From NCBI GenBank assembly GCA_922989275.2, contig OV277869.1, positions 3,401,190 through 3,465,189 of the forward strand: a DNA stretch of 64,000 bases, written 5' to 3'. The notes under the pieces were generated by a model. The model did no database searches. It was not told the origin of the DNA and was given only the letters and a program-made list of their open reading frames with translations. Positions within the stretch are counted from its first letter, which is position 1, and each line of letters starts with the position of its first letter. Both the position numbers and the translations under genes were made by a program. Positions 48,651 to 59,940 of the stretch are shown piece after piece. Source of the stretch: Gari tellinella. Its lineage: Eukaryota; Mollusca; Bivalvia; Cardiida; Psammobiidae.

Positions 48651-48852
48651 GATTCAAGCTGTTTGTCACTCGTCGTTATATTTATTCTATCAAAATGTCC
48701 ACTTACATGTACATTTGAGAAAAATAGCAGACGACAAATTAACGCAGATGACATTGCTGCCATGAAAAGGTTGGATATAAATGTCTTGTTTGGGCAATAG
48801 CGGCAAACTTGAGTCGTTGTAAGGATGGAGTCGTTGTAGGGAGGGAACACTG
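48650..48852. mobile_element. Family C, right half
   Basis: GGATTCAAGCTGTTTGTCAC through GGGAGGGAACACTG. Confidence 0.65.
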
Positions 48853-48964
48853 TAGTTCATTATACTGGTAAATCCACTTTTCTTCTAAACACCACATGAA
48901 CATAACTTACTCCCGTGAGAGGACGAAACTGTCGAAATGTTAGTCAAGTTTTGTGCTGTGTTAA

Positions 48965-49210
48965 CCCGTTCCCCCATAAATACGCCTTTTACGCCTTTAA
49001 ATTATTCCTTCACTAGAGAAAATAGTTCATTTTAAAACAGTCATAAGTAGGTACCATGAAAAATATTTTCTATATACTATAAGATAGTAGGTTAAAGCGG
49101 GCTGAACGTAAAGCAGAATGCTTCACTGTTGGCATTAGACAAGTGTAATCTTCTCAGGTACACTTTTGGTAGGGGACTCATATATGCGTCACTAGGGCTC
49201 AATGAGTTAA
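48965..49210. mobile_element. Fused family E left half and family D right half
   Basis: TTAA, CCCGTTCCCCCATAA and an E core arm to about 49,121, then GTACACTTTTGG and AGGGCTCAATGAGTTAA of D. A chimeric unit. Confidence 0.55.
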
Positions 49211-49236
49211 CTTAAACAGATTTACGATCATCCTGA

Positions 49237-49374
49237 CTCCAAGGTTATAAAGCGTTTGAGATGAATCTGAGCTTGTTCTCAAGCATTTGATTGGTAAGAT
49301 GCTCAAATCTGACCAATCAAATGCTTGAGAACGACTTCAGACTCAACTCAAACGCTTTATAACCTTGGACCCTG
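49237..49374. repeat. Family G foldback
   Basis: CCAAGGTTATAAAGCGTTTG and inverse; centre GATGCTCAAATCTGACC. Confidence 0.8.
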
Positions 49375-49505
49375 GCATTTTGTCAATCCTTTCGGCGACA
49401 TTCCTCAACTCTCAGTTGTTTCCGGGACACCTGTCCTCAACACGTTATTAGGGTATATATAGGTCGTTTGCACTTTGGCTATAGGGACAAGGGTTGGCAT
49501 CCTGT

Positions 49506-49652
49506 GTCCAAGATTATACAGAGTTTTAGTTGAGTCTGAGAGCGTTCTCAAGCATTTGATTGGTCAGATTTGAGCTTTTGCTCAAATCTGATCAATCGAA
49601 TGCTTGAGAACGCTCTCAGACTCAACTAAAACTATGTATAACCTCAGGGTAT
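49506..49652. repeat. Family G foldback
   Basis: CCAAGATTATACAGAGTTTT and partly inverse right end; long inner stem GAACGCTCTCAGACTCAAC. Confidence 0.78.
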
Positions 49653-50029
49653 GGTCCAATTTCCCCCTTTGGATCCGCACACGGAGTTTATAGATAAATT
49701 GCGGAAAAAAGGTCTACGTTATCTTCAAACGGAGACGACTTATCATTCGTCTATCGTTTTAGTCCTTATATATTGTCATAGCCCGAGACGAAGCGATCTG
49801 CTATTTAGAAAAGTGTCATTTGCTACTGAAACAGTGAAGAATACATATTTATCTATCGTCTGAACAAAACGAAACAAAGAGCAATGAAAGTTAGAAAATA
49901 AGTGTTTCTGGTAAATATTGCTGATTTGTTTATAATCAGAGTTACTCGGCGTCTGATCTGGCTCCAAACTGTAATTGATTTCGGCAATGGAAGTGTAAGG
50001 ATGTTAGTTTAGATTCCCAAGTGTAATTA

Positions 50030-50393
50030 TAGTGCTCCCTCTCTACAACGACAGCCAATGGGAGACAACGATTGTGTGCGTTGTTCGGAGGGAGTCGTTA
50101 TAGGGAGGGAAATCGATTTACATTTGCAAACAACTTGAATCCAGATCAGACGCCGCGTAACGCGGCGTCTGATCTGGATTCAAGCTGTTTGACACTCGTT
50201 ATTTAAAACAAACTCTTTCAAAATGTCCATAATGTAACTTTGAGAAAAACAGCAGACGATCATTTTAAGCATACGAAAGCGCAGCAGTGAAAGCGATAGA
50301 TATATACTGTATGTCCTGTTTAGGGAATTGCGGAAAGGGTCGTTGTAAGGAGGGAGTCGTTGTTGGGAGGGCCGTTGTAGAGAGGGAGCACTG
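50030..50393. mobile_element. Family C, full copy
   Basis: AGTGCTCCCTCTCTACAACG to GAGAGGGAGCACTG; core GATCAGACGCCGCGTAAC and inverse. Confidence 0.85.
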
Positions 50394-50532
50394 TAAGTGT
50401 TTCTTGAAACTCTTGAAGATTTGTTTTAACAGAGTTACTCGGCGTCTGATCTAGCTCCAAACTGTTTGTAATGGATTTCAGTTATGGAAGTGTAAGGACG
50501 TTAGTTTAGATTCCCAAGTGTAATTACATTAT

Positions 50533-50675
50533 ATAAATATTAGATGGCAGTTTGCGTGACATTCAAATTGTCAACTCGAGAAACAGAATGTCACCCAAGG
50601 TGAATCCGAGGGTGACATTCTTGTTTTCGAGGGTTGACAATTTGAATGTCACGCAAACTGCCATCTAATATTTAT
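50533..50675. repeat. 140-bp foldback
   Basis: AATATTAGATGGCAGTTTGC and TGACATTCAAATTGTCAAC inverted on the right; short GAATCCGAGGG-type centre. Confidence 0.82.
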
Positions 50676-50936
50676 TTTATTACACCGAGCTTATCAACCC
50701 TGACTGTGGACTCGTCTCGTTCGTATTTTATAAAATATGTTGTGAATTTAGAGCTGCCAAACACGTAACACGCGAAACGATGTCACATTGTTTATATCAA
50801 CTCAACTCAAGAATAGAGAAAATGATATCATATAGAGTGACGTCACAAAAGTAATATCATATAGCTGAAAGTGTTTTTAAGAATAGAGAAAAGTAATTAT
50901 CCTGCCAAAATCTGACGTTGTTTACGGGAGTAACTT

Positions 50937-51103
50937 AAAACGAACAAAATCTTTATATCTGCATTAAACCATGTGGTGTCACTACTCATTAGAATCGACT
51001 CTTCGAGACGATTCAGGTGAGTTGTAACATCAAGGGATTTGGTGCTGAAATGTGTATGAAATGTTGGATTTGTTCAGTTTATTTCATCTTATCTGGAGCC
51101 CTG
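50937..51103. mobile_element. Family A MITE, copy A14, left end lost
   Basis: Starts at AAAATCTTTATATCTGC; right end CTTATCTGGAGCCCTG. Confidence 0.7.
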
Positions 51104-51246
51104 GTATAAAACTATGTGTAACCGTTTTCCCTTATATTGTTTACTTTTGTTGTTCAATGTTACTTTGAGTTATGATTATAATGCTCATGTTTCTCACTAT
51201 CCGTGGGACTTATGCATATGGAAATAAAAGTTGAAAGTTGAAAGTC

Positions 51247-51501
51247 GGTAACGCCATCACTTATGACGTCATTTGGTGTCCCGCAATATGCAGCGCTTGC
51301 GGAAGAAAAGGCCGGAGCCCAAAAAATGATATTTCAGCAGTGGATTACGATTTTTATCATATAAACTACCCCTGGCAGTGTAATAAAGCCATTCAATAAA
51401 TAATATTGAAATATCAATAATTGGGCTCCGGCCTCACCTGTTCGTCCACAAATGCTGAATGACGCGGGGCGCCAAATGACATAATTTGCCATGACGTTAC
51501 C
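51247..51501. mobile_element. MITE with GGTAACG ends
   Basis: GGTAACGCCATCACTTATGA and CATGACGTTACC; inner inverted repeat GGCCGGAGCCC/GGGCTCCGGCC. Confidence 0.7.
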
Positions 51502-51576
51502 ATAAACTTTTGGCGGGAAATACATATGGCGAAGAGACTACAAACTACAGATTCAGTTGGCTGAATAGGGTTTTAA

Positions 51577-52098
51577 AGGGACTCGCAACCGGATGGCGTT
51601 CTTGTCAAAATAAAATAAAATACTCAAATAAAAGCAAATTTGTGGCATTATTTGGCTTTTGACATTAAAAAAATATGATCAGTCCAAAAAACGTCTCAAG
51701 AATCGTCACCGAATCTTAGTTTTTTAGATATTTTCCATCGTTTTTCCATAGCGTTAGCTAACGGTATAGTTGTTGTTGTTGCTTCTCTACACGGGGTCAG
51801 ACATAAACCCGAGCCGAATAATGTTCTATTAATAGCTATCATTGAAGTACGTTAATTCGCTACCATATATATGGAGAGCGTCCGTAGCCGAGGGCGTAAA
51901 GGCGATGCCTCATTTTTCATTTTTGTCTCCGCATGGATGGTCACGGGTTCGAATCCCACCAGAGCCTCTTTTTTTTTTTTGGAAATGCATTTTTTAACAG
52001 AATTTATTATCCTAAACTAAATTTTACCCATTTATATAAGCATTTGACATATATTTACAAATTACTATTTTTAATGCTTGATCCGGTTGCGAGCCTCT
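51577..52098. mobile_element. TTAA-flanked element carrying a tRNA-Leu-like module
   Basis: Ends AGGGACTCGCAACCGGAT and ATCCGGTTGCGAGCCTCT, TTAA on both sides. Contains the tRNA-like sequence at 51,879. Confidence 0.78.
51879..51966 (+). other. tRNA-Leu-like sequence
   Basis: TAGCCGAGGGCGTAAAGGCG resembles a class II tRNA A-box region, then TCTCCGCATGGATG variable arm and GGGTTCGAATCCC B-box, followed by a T run. The anticodon stem is disrupted, so a SINE-like module is likelier than a tRNA gene. Confidence 0.55.
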
Positions 52099-52117
52099 TT
52101 AAAATGTTAATGTGATA

Positions 52118-52262
52118 ATTGAATCTAACATTCGTGCTCATTATTTATCATTCTTAATAAACTCGTTGACTAAAATAAATATAACACTCGCCAAGGCTTG
52201 CGTCATATTGTTTTAGTCAACTCGATTATTAAAAAAGTTATTAATGAACACTCATGTAAGAT
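52118..52262. repeat. Imperfect foldback
   Basis: ATTCGTGCTCATT...AATGAACACTCATG outer arms and GTTGACTAAAATAA / TTGTTTTAGTCAAC inner arms. Confidence 0.7.
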
Positions 52263-52619
52263 CCTCTATTTATATAATGGCTTTAATCCACTCACAGACC
52301 GCAAGTTATGTGGAAAATCTGTATAATCCATCTACACGACTTGTGATAACTAGCATTTAATGTTACATAAGATCTATAATTGGGTCAAACACACGCGTAT
52401 TCCTATCTTTGATGTAAGGCTTGTTAAGCTCTGCGTTAAGTCACATTAACTAGAGCCTTTTCAGCATTGATTTAAAGAAGTTCAATTACTGTCTTACATA
52501 AGATTTCAAACGGAAAATAATTTGTTTATAGGAGCCTCTCCCACACATATTTTTTTTATACAATTATATATTATATTTCCTGGTAGGTTTTAATGCCCGT
52601 TCATGTTTTCTTATATCAT
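52263..52619. other. No gene recognised
   Basis: AT-rich; nothing supported. Confidence 0.35.
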
Positions 52620-52621
52620 AC

Positions 52622-53248
52622 AGTACTCCCTCTCTATAATGGACCTATCAACAATGACTCCCTCCCTACAACAACCCCTGTCGTTGTTGCCTAAAGGGGA
52701 CAATTATGTCTAACGCTTTCACTGCTGCAATATCGGCTACTAAAACTTGTCGTTTGATATTTTTTTCTTTTAACTCATTGAGCCCTAGTGACGTATATAT
52801 GCGTCCTTTACCAAACGTGTACCTGTTAAGAGTACACTGGTTTTATGCAAACAGTGAAGTCCCTGATTAGAGGGCTCCTACAGGAGCCCTCTAATCAGGG
52901 ACTTCACTGTTTGTCATTTTGCGATATTTTATAATAAACAACATTAAATAGTCTAAAATGGACCAGCCTTTATTGTTAACTGGAATTGTCCATTGGAAGT
53001 TTCAGGGGATAATGAGTTAAAAAATTACATATTAAGTACATTTTGTATATATTTTGATAGAATAAGTATAATGGCTAGTGACAAACAGCTTGAATCCAGA
53101 CCAGACGCCGCATCACGCGGCGTCTGATCTGGATTTAAGCTCTTTACAAATGTTAGTCAAGTCTTAATTTCCTTCTCTATAACGACTCCCTACGAACAAC
53201 ACATACAATCTATGTCTCCCAGTAGGTGTCGCTGTAGAGAGGGGACAC
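52622..53248. mobile_element. Family C element (reverse) with nested family D
   Basis: CAGTACTCCCTCTCTATAAT at the left and GGTGTCGCTGTAGAGAGGGG at the right, interrupted by D at 52774-53016. Core CAGACCAGACGCCGC. Confidence 0.75.
52774..53016. mobile_element. Family D MITE nested in family C
   Basis: TTAA on both sides (52770-52773, 53017-53020). Core AAGTCCCTGATTAGAGGGCT and exact inverse, including the matching change GATTAG/CTAATC. Confidence 0.85.
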
Positions 53249-53305
53249 AGCACATATATGAAACTGTAACATCATTGTCTCGTTCATTTACGATCAAATA
53301 CTGTA

Positions 53306-53673
53306 CAACGCTCCCTTTCTACAGCGACACTCAATGGGAGACACATATTATGTGTGTTGTTGGGAGGGAGTCTTTATAGGGAGATCAAATTAAGACGTGG
53401 CTTACATTAGCAAACAGCTCGAAACCAGATCAGACGCCGCGTAACGCGGCGTCTGATCTGGATTCAAGCTGTTTGTCACTCGCCATAATATTAAGTTTAT
53501 CAAAATATCCATGCATATGTTACTTTCAGAACAAACAGCAGACGACAATTTTAAGCAGACGATATTACAGCAGTAAAAGCGTTAGAAATACTTTTCTTGT
53601 TTAGGGAACTGCAACAAGGGTCGTTGTAAGGAGGGAGTCGTTTTTGGGAAGGCGTTGTAGGGAGGGAGCACTG
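53306..53673. mobile_element. Family C, full copy
   Basis: TA-flanked, CAACGCTCCCTTTCTACAGC to GGGAGGGAGCACTG; core GACGCCGCGTAACGCGGCGTC. Confidence 0.82.
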
Positions 53674-54358
53674 TATTAATATACAGTATATAAACTGCCA
53701 GTACAGTTACTTTCAAGAATATTCATTGATGCTTTAAGGATTCGTGATTTAATTACCAGCATCTCAACGACTACCCGTGTGTTATTGCACGATAAAACAC
53801 TGGTATGAATTTATTGTTTCTTAAGTATCGACATATCGCGATATATTAAGTCACTATCGATTGCAAATCAAACTATCGATACAATCGGTGATAGTTTGAT
53901 CTACAACCGATTGGTGGATCTCTATCGCATTTAACACAAAAAAGTAGTAATACTTTTTTACTAGTAACTCGCTCCACAAGTTGGCGGGAGATATCGGCTT
54001 TGACTTTGTTCCTAAGTCTCTTTTAATCCTTTTACTCTTCACATGTACACTGTTTGCTAATGACTTCGTGATAAGGATTCGAAGGCTTATGCACCGTTTT
54101 GGATTATGAAACAGGATCACTTTTCTGATTCGGTAAAGTTCGTCCACAACAAGTTTCATGCATGGAGCCCCAAAGCTCTTGAACACTCTACCATCAGACA
54201 TTAGAGATTCGAGCTCAGTTGTGCACAGTTTTCAAAAACGTCTACAAACACACTTCTTTAATATTTGTTGTTTTTTTAACAAAAACAGATATTACTAAAA
54301 TACAGTACTTCCTCGATAACTCCAGTTCGATACAGTCAAACATACCCTTATTTCAATG
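53674..54358. other. No gene recognised
   Basis: A minus frame of 115 codons (54201-53854) is open but matches nothing I know. Confidence 0.3.
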
Positions 54359-54362
54359 TTAA

Positions 54363-54601
54363 CTCTTTCGATGCCACGTTTTATCGTCTGCTTTAGCCCG
54401 CAAACTACAAACATACCGTCTGCATGGGTAGTGTCGTCTGCAATGTTTCTAAAGTCAGATTTAGGGCTGTTTTTACTAAAGAAATGTCGATACGAGTGTC
54501 AAACAGTTTGGATCCTGATCAGACACCGCGTTTCACGGCGTCTGATCGGTATCCAAACTGGCTGCAAATGCGCATTTTGGCACCGTGGGCAGTGAAAGAG
54601 T
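54363..54601. mobile_element. Family F element, TTAA-flanked, reverse
   Basis: TTAA at 54359 and 54602; AGTTTGGATCCTGATCAGAC with ATCCAAACTGGCTGC. Confidence 0.75.
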
Positions 54602-54605
54602 TTAA

Positions 54606-55151
54606 ACAGGCATGGCTTAGTCATATTAAGCCTTGGAATACGGACAATGTCGACTTAAAGACATTACCCCAGTCCATTCATTGATTCCCCCCATTGTTCT
54701 CACTAGGCGTGAAAGTAACTGTAAATTTACTAATGCATGAAAGAATTGTGCAAGCAACAGCTCAGCCATCTGAAATTTTGTATAGATGCCTTAACAAGCT
54801 AGATCTCAAGGGGTTTTCAATGGGTTTTACTTACCAAACTATCAAATATATGGTGCGGGCCTCACATGAGACGCCTGACTGATTCTTTGCCTAGACGCTA
54901 CCAAAGTAAGTGCATGCTCTTCATGCTTTGACTCAAACTATATATAGGGGTAGGTGTTACCACCCAAGCTAGGTCAAGTAATGTCTTTAAGCGAAGCACA
55001 GTTTTCGAAGCGAGTTCGGGGTAATCAAGACTAAGTCTTGCCTATATAAAGTTGACTGTTTCCTACGATTTATGCACAAGAGGCCGTTCCCTGTTGATTA
55101 CTGAAGCCAAATATCATACAGTTGAGAAAGCATTAAAACTATTTCACGTTT
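54606..55151. repeat. Dispersed repeat pieces
   Basis: CAAACTATCAAATATATGG with CCTCACATGAGACG (54835-54880) recurs near 35,830 and 61,560; ACCACCCAAGCTAGGTCAAG recurs at 36,610. No gene. Confidence 0.5.
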
Positions 55152-55178
55152 TTAAGCGACTCGCAACCAGATTGTGTA

Positions 55179-55535
55179 CAGCGCTCCCTCTCTACAACGA
55201 CACCCAATGGGAGACAAAAAGTGTGTGCCTTGTTCGGAGAGAGTCTTTTTAGGGAGGGAAATTAGCTTATATTTGCGAACAGCTTGAATCCAGATCAGAC
55301 GCCGCGGTACGCTGAGTCTAATCTGGATTCAAGCGGTTTGCCACTCTTCATTATGTATCTTATATCAAAATGTCTAATATGTAACTTTGAGAAAAACAGC
55401 AGACGACAATTTTAAGCAGACGATATTGCAACAGTCAAAGCGTAAGACATAATTGTGTTGTTTACGGAACAGCGGCAAGGATTGTTGTAAGGAGAGAGTC
55501 CTTGTTGGGAGGGCCGTTGTATGGAGGGAATACTG
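55179..55535. mobile_element. Family C, nested full copy
   Basis: CAGCGCTCCCTCTCTACAAC to GGAGGGAATACTG; core partly mismatched (CGCGGTACGCTGAG). Confidence 0.8.
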
Positions 55536-55611
55536 TATTTGCAAAAATAAAATAAAATACTCAAATAAATGCAAATGTGTAGCATTATCGTGCATCTGGC
55601 ATTTTAGTCTA

Positions 55612-55857
55612 CAGTGGAGAATCTGTTATTCTTTCCCGTTTACACGCAAACGTACGCAAACGCAAAGCACTAAAACGTAGAAAAGAACAACTTTTGGACA
55701 ATTCTGATATTTCATGTTTATCTTGGTGGCAAACAGTTTGGAGCCTGATCAGACGCCGGGTAACCCGGCGTCTGATCTGGCTCCAAACTGCTTGCACTGC
55801 AAATAATAGTTTTAGAGTAAACGCGTTTATTGGGAAAGAATAACAGATTCTCCACTG
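55612..55857. mobile_element. Family B MITE, nested
   Basis: TA-flanked; CAGTGGAGAATCTG and CAGATTCTCCACTG; core GACGCCGGGTAACCCGGCG. Confidence 0.87.
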
Positions 55858-56037
55858 TAAAAACATCCTGATGAAAAGACTTTAAATCTGATTTTTTTAT
55901 ATTTTGCATTGCTTTATCCGCTGCGCCCAAAGACGCAACAGAAATTGATCACGGGCTCAGACATAAACTCGGGCCGAATTATGTACTCTGCATCGCTACA
56001 CACTGAAATACGTTAAATCGATCCAAGATATATGAAT

Positions 56038-56120
56038 AGTCCGGCTTGTTGAGTGGGCTAAGGGGTTGTCTTCTTTTGCTTTTCTGTCCCCGCATGCCGG
56101 GTTCGAATCCCACCAGAGCT
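56038..56120 (+). other. tRNA-Leu-like sequence
   Basis: Same module as 51,879: TTGTTGAGTGGGCTAAGGGG, CCCCGCATGCC and GGGTTCGAATCCCACC. Confidence 0.5.
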
Positions 56121-56399
56121 CAATAATATTTTTGATTGAAATGTATTTTTAAAGAGAACTGCTTATCCGAAACTAATTCTTACCCGTCTATATAAGCATT
56201 TGACATATACATGTATTTGCAAATTACTATTTTTAATTCTGGTTGCGAGCCGCTTTCCTTGATCCTGAATCTGTTGACTCGTCGTCACGTATACCACACA
56301 TTTTTGTTGGCTGGTGGTTTATTACTTGCTTGTGAATAACTCAATGTACTTTGTTAATACGTTTTCAGATCATCGGGTCAAGGCGGTCGCGGATACAAT

Positions 56400-56635
56400 A
56401 TACATAAATACGCCTTTTTACGCCTTTTATTTATTCCTCCACTGAAGAAAATGGTTCAAATTTATATAGTAAAAAATATGTATTATAAGAAAGATATTCA
56501 ATATTCTAGCAGATGATAGCTTAAAGTAGGTTGAAAGCAAATCAGAATGCGCCTTAAGGCGCATTCTTCTTTACTTTCAACCTGCTTTAAGGGGTCACAA
56601 TTTTCAAAACTAGAGATATGCTATGGGGTAATGGG
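56400..56635. mobile_element. Family E element
   Basis: Ends GGGGTAATGGG then TTAA (56636). Core AATCAGAATGCGCCTTAAGG and inverse. Confidence 0.7.
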
Positions 56636-56639
56636 TTAA

Positions 56640-57060
56640 AACAAACTAAATGAATAACGTTTTCCCCACTGTAATGTATGATTGATTATATAATCTTACA
56701 GAAACAACATATGGGTATTTTAATCTCAATATGTCATTTAAACGCTTTCAAGGCGAAACAAAACATGATGTATGCATCATGAATGGGAATTTTACGGTTT
56801 CAAAAATTCTTTAAACAACGTCCCTTAACATGTTAAAGTATATATCAGAAAATCACTACACAAAACTTGAAATTGGAATTGTCCATTCAAAGTTTCAGGG
56901 ATAAATGACTTAAAGGGGCTTTCAGCATGCTTTCAACATACGCTAGCTTTTTTTGTTTCCCCTAGCCCTAGAGTGAACGAGTTAAATAGTTAAATATATC
57001 AGTAATATATTCGGATAGAAAAATATCTGTACAGTTGAAACCATAGAACGTGAATTAATC
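56640..57060. repeat. Degenerate family D end, otherwise nothing
   Basis: TGGAATTGTCCATTCAAAGT near 56,875 is a family D end; no gene. Confidence 0.4.
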
Positions 57061-58012
57061 TAAATCGAGCTTACCCGTATTTCAAAATGTGACTTTGAAA
57101 TTCGCGTAAGCTTCGTTTTAACTTTTGAATGCGCGTAAGCTACGTTTTAACTTTGAAATACGGGTTAGCCACGTTTAAACTTTGAAATACGGGTAAGCCA
57201 CGTTTTAACTTCGAAATACAGGTAAGCCACGTGTTAACTTTGAAATACGGGTAAGCCACGTTTTAACTTTGAAATACGGGTAAGCCACGTTTTAATTTTG
57301 AAATACAGGTTAGCTACGTATTAACTTGGAAATACGGGTAAGCCACGTTTTAACTTTGAAAAACGGGTAAGCCACGTTTTAACTTCGAAATACAGGTAAG
57401 CCACGTGTTAACTTTGAAATACGGGTAAGCCACGTTTTAACTTTGAAATACGGGTAAGCCACGTTTTAAATTTGCAATACAGGTAAGCTACGTTTTAACT
57501 TGGAAATACGGGTAAGCCACGTTCTAACTTTGAAATACGGTTAAGCCACGTTTTAACTTTGAAATACAGGTAAGCTACGTTTTAACTTTGATATACGGGT
57601 AAGCCACGTTTTTACTTTGAAATACTGGTAAGATGCGTTTTAGCTTTGGAATGCGGGTAAGCCACATTTTAACTTTTCAATACGGGTAAGCCATGTTTTA
57701 ACTCTAAAATACGGGTAAGCCACGATTTAACTTTTCAATACGCGTAAGCCACGTTTTAACTTTTCAATACGCGTAAGCTACGTTTTAACTTTGAAATACG
57801 GGTAAGCTACGTTTTAACTTTTCAATACGGGTAAGCTACGTTTTAACTTTGCAATACGGATAAGCCACGTTTTAACTTTGATTTACGGGTAAGCTACGTT
57901 TTAACTTTGAAATACGGGTAAGCTACGTTTTAACTTTGAAACACGGGTAGGCCACGTTTTAACTTTGAAATACTGGTTAGCTACGTTTTAACTTGGAAAT
58001 ACGGGTAAGTTC
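57061..58012. repeat. 29-bp minisatellite, about 32 copies
   Basis: Unit ACGGGTAAGCCACGTT plus TTAACTTTGAAAT. The first copy is inverted (GCTTACCCGTATTTCAAA). It ends about 320 bp upstream of the receptor start codon. Confidence 0.92.
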
Positions 58013-58334
58013 GATGTTAGCGAGTAGGAAATTATCCAGGTTTAACTATAGTATTCTCCTGATTGCTCTGTTGTGAAAAATGTTGAACTGTCACTGGGAG
58101 TGTCTTCTCTCGTTGCTCTAACTGATTTCTGATATTACACATAATCCGCCCATCATCTTTGTAATTTGTCGTCTATTATTTAAGCATCATTGGGAAATTT
58201 CTTAGTTATGGTTAGCAGGATTGCGCTTACCAGTAGTGCTTGAATATATTTGTGTGTGCTTGCAATTACAATCTACTGAGATAAAACCATTATTCTCAAG
58301 GATAACTTGAAGTGAGTTTGTGACAAGTTATAAA

Positions 58335-58577
58335 ATGGTGTTATTACATTTTGAGGTACTTGTCCTTTATTTTTGTGGACAAGGTTTTAAGGGTTCGTTG
58401 TCGGAGACGAGTAGTGACAGACCGTTACGGCTTCTTGGAATGCTGCCGTCGTCAGGGGTGGGGTGGACAGGGGGTCAGGCGTGTATTGCCCCTATACAGA
58501 TGGCCCTGGATGACATCAAACGTCTCACAGATATTCTTAAGGACTACAAATTGGAATACACTTGGTTCGACTCACAG
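58335..58577 (+). CDS. GABA-B-type receptor, first coding exon
   Basis: ATG in AAAATGG context, 81 codons to CAG|GTAATT, phase 0. Residues 1-20 form a hydrophobic signal peptide. Mature sequence RLLGMLPSSGVGWTGGQAC then IQMALDDI, DILKDYKLEY and FDSQ matches the first strand-helix-strand of the Venus flytrap domain of metabotropic GABA receptors (human GABBR1 has GGWPGGQAC and DILPDYELKL). The product would be a class C GPCR at the plasma membrane. Later exons are beyond 64 kb or not recognisable; the intron is full of MITEs. A GABBR1-like paralogue is likeliest. Confidence 0.82.
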
Positions 58578-58593
58578 GTAATTGTTAGATTAT

Positions 58594-58785
58594 CACAGTG
58601 TTCCTTCCCTACAACGGCTCCCTCCTTACAACAACGCTTTCCGCAGTTCCCTAGAAAAGATGATTATGTTTTATGCTTTTACTGCTACAATATCGTCTGC
58701 TATTTTTTCTCAAGTTTACATTTTTTAATTTAGTGGACATTTTGATTGAAGAAATATAGTGACGAGTGACAAATAGCTTGAACTG
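58594..58785. mobile_element. Family C, reverse half
   Basis: CAGTGTTCCTTCCCTACAAC, then TTTACTGCTACAATATCGTC; it starts 17 bp after the receptor exon donor. Confidence 0.65.
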
Positions 58786-58787
58786 TC

Positions 58788-58916
58788 AATTAAACCATTC
58801 CACTCTCAATGACGTCATAAAACGCATTTGCAAACAGTTTTGATCATGATTAGACGTCGCGTAACGCGGCGCTTGATCATAATCAAAACCGTTTGCCACT
58901 GTCATATTTCTTAACT
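58788..58916. mobile_element. Family F, left part
   Basis: CCATTCCACTCTCAATGACG and AACAGTTTTGATCATGATTA with inverse. Confidence 0.6.
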
Positions 58917-58951
58917 CATTGAACCCTAGCAACGAGTGAAGGGTTCTTTAA

Positions 58952-59199
58952 CCTTTTCCCCAAAATCAGCGACTTTTAGCGTATTTAATCTTTTTCCTCC
59001 GCGGAAGAAAATAGTTCCAGTTTATACCTTCATGAACAATTATCATTACAAATATTTTATATAGCATAGCAGGTTTTAGCTTAAAGCAGGCTGAAAGTAA
59101 AGCAGAATGTGCCTTAAGGCACATTCTGCTTCACTTTAAACCTGTTTTAAGTGATCACCTGTATTCAAAACTATAAACAGGCTGTGTGGTAAAGGGTAA
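58952..59199. mobile_element. Family E element
   Basis: TTAA at 58948; core AAGTAAAGCAGAATGTGCC and inverse with the compensating GGCACATTCTGC. Confidence 0.75.
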
Positions 59200-59306
59200 T
59201 ACGCTGTAAAATAGTAAAGGAGCCCTCTGCACGGCCAGGGTGTTAGCACTGTATGCCATTTTGCAAACAGCACAGATAAATACATAAATATGGACAAGAC
59301 TTAATA

Positions 59307-59674
59307 CAGTGATCCCATTCTACAACAGCACCCACTGGGAGACAAATATGTGTGTGTTGTACGGAGGGAGTTCTTATAGGGAGGGAAAGTTAATACTTGG
59401 CTTACATTTGCAAACAGCTTGAATCAAGATCAGACGCCGCATTGCGCGGCGTCTGATCTGGGTCCAAGCTGTTTGTCACTCATCATTATATTTCTTCCGT
59501 CAAAATGGCCACTAATATGTAACTTTGAGAATAAATAGCAGACGGCAATTTTAAGCAGACGAAATTGCAGCGGTGAAAGTGTTAGACATTAATATCTTGT
59601 TTGGGAGATAGCGACAATAATTATCGTGAGGAGGGAATCGTTGTTTTGAGATCCGTTGTAGGGATGGGGCACTG
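59307..59674. mobile_element. Family C, full copy
   Basis: CAGTGATCCCATTCTACAAC to GGGATGGGGCACTG; core GACGCCGCATTGCGCGGCGTC. Confidence 0.75.
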
Positions 59675-59774
59675 AATTTGAGAACAGGAAATGTCTATTG
59701 AATGTTTTAGGGGTCGGTGCGTGAGTTAAATTGCTTTGGTTTACCGTTCAAATCAACACTCGCCAACAATCATA

Positions 59775-59940
59775 ACTTTCTGTTTAATTCCAACAATATC
59801 GTTTGCCTAAAACTTGTCATCTGCATTTGTTTCTAAATTTCCGCAATTGAAATTCTAAACATGATGGTCGAACAGTTTGGATGTTGATCAGATGCCGCGT
59901 TACGCGGCGTCTGGTCTGCACCCAAACTTTTTGCAAATTC
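59775..59940. mobile_element. Family F, reverse
   Basis: AACAATATCGTTTGCCTAAA and AACAGTTTGGATGTTGATCA with a GCGGCGTCTGG arm. Confidence 0.6.

Larger units (their letters stand above)
55156..56256. mobile_element. Second tRNA-carrying element, with two nested insertions
   Basis: GCGACTCGCAACCAGAT at the left and TTCTGGTTGCGAGCCGC at the right match the 51,577 element. Family C (55179-55535) and family B (55612-55857) are inserted inside. Confidence 0.7.

Noticed and set aside
53854..54201. 115-codon minus-strand ORF
   Set aside because: No recognised motif, no splice context, and it overlaps repeat-derived sequence; could be chance.
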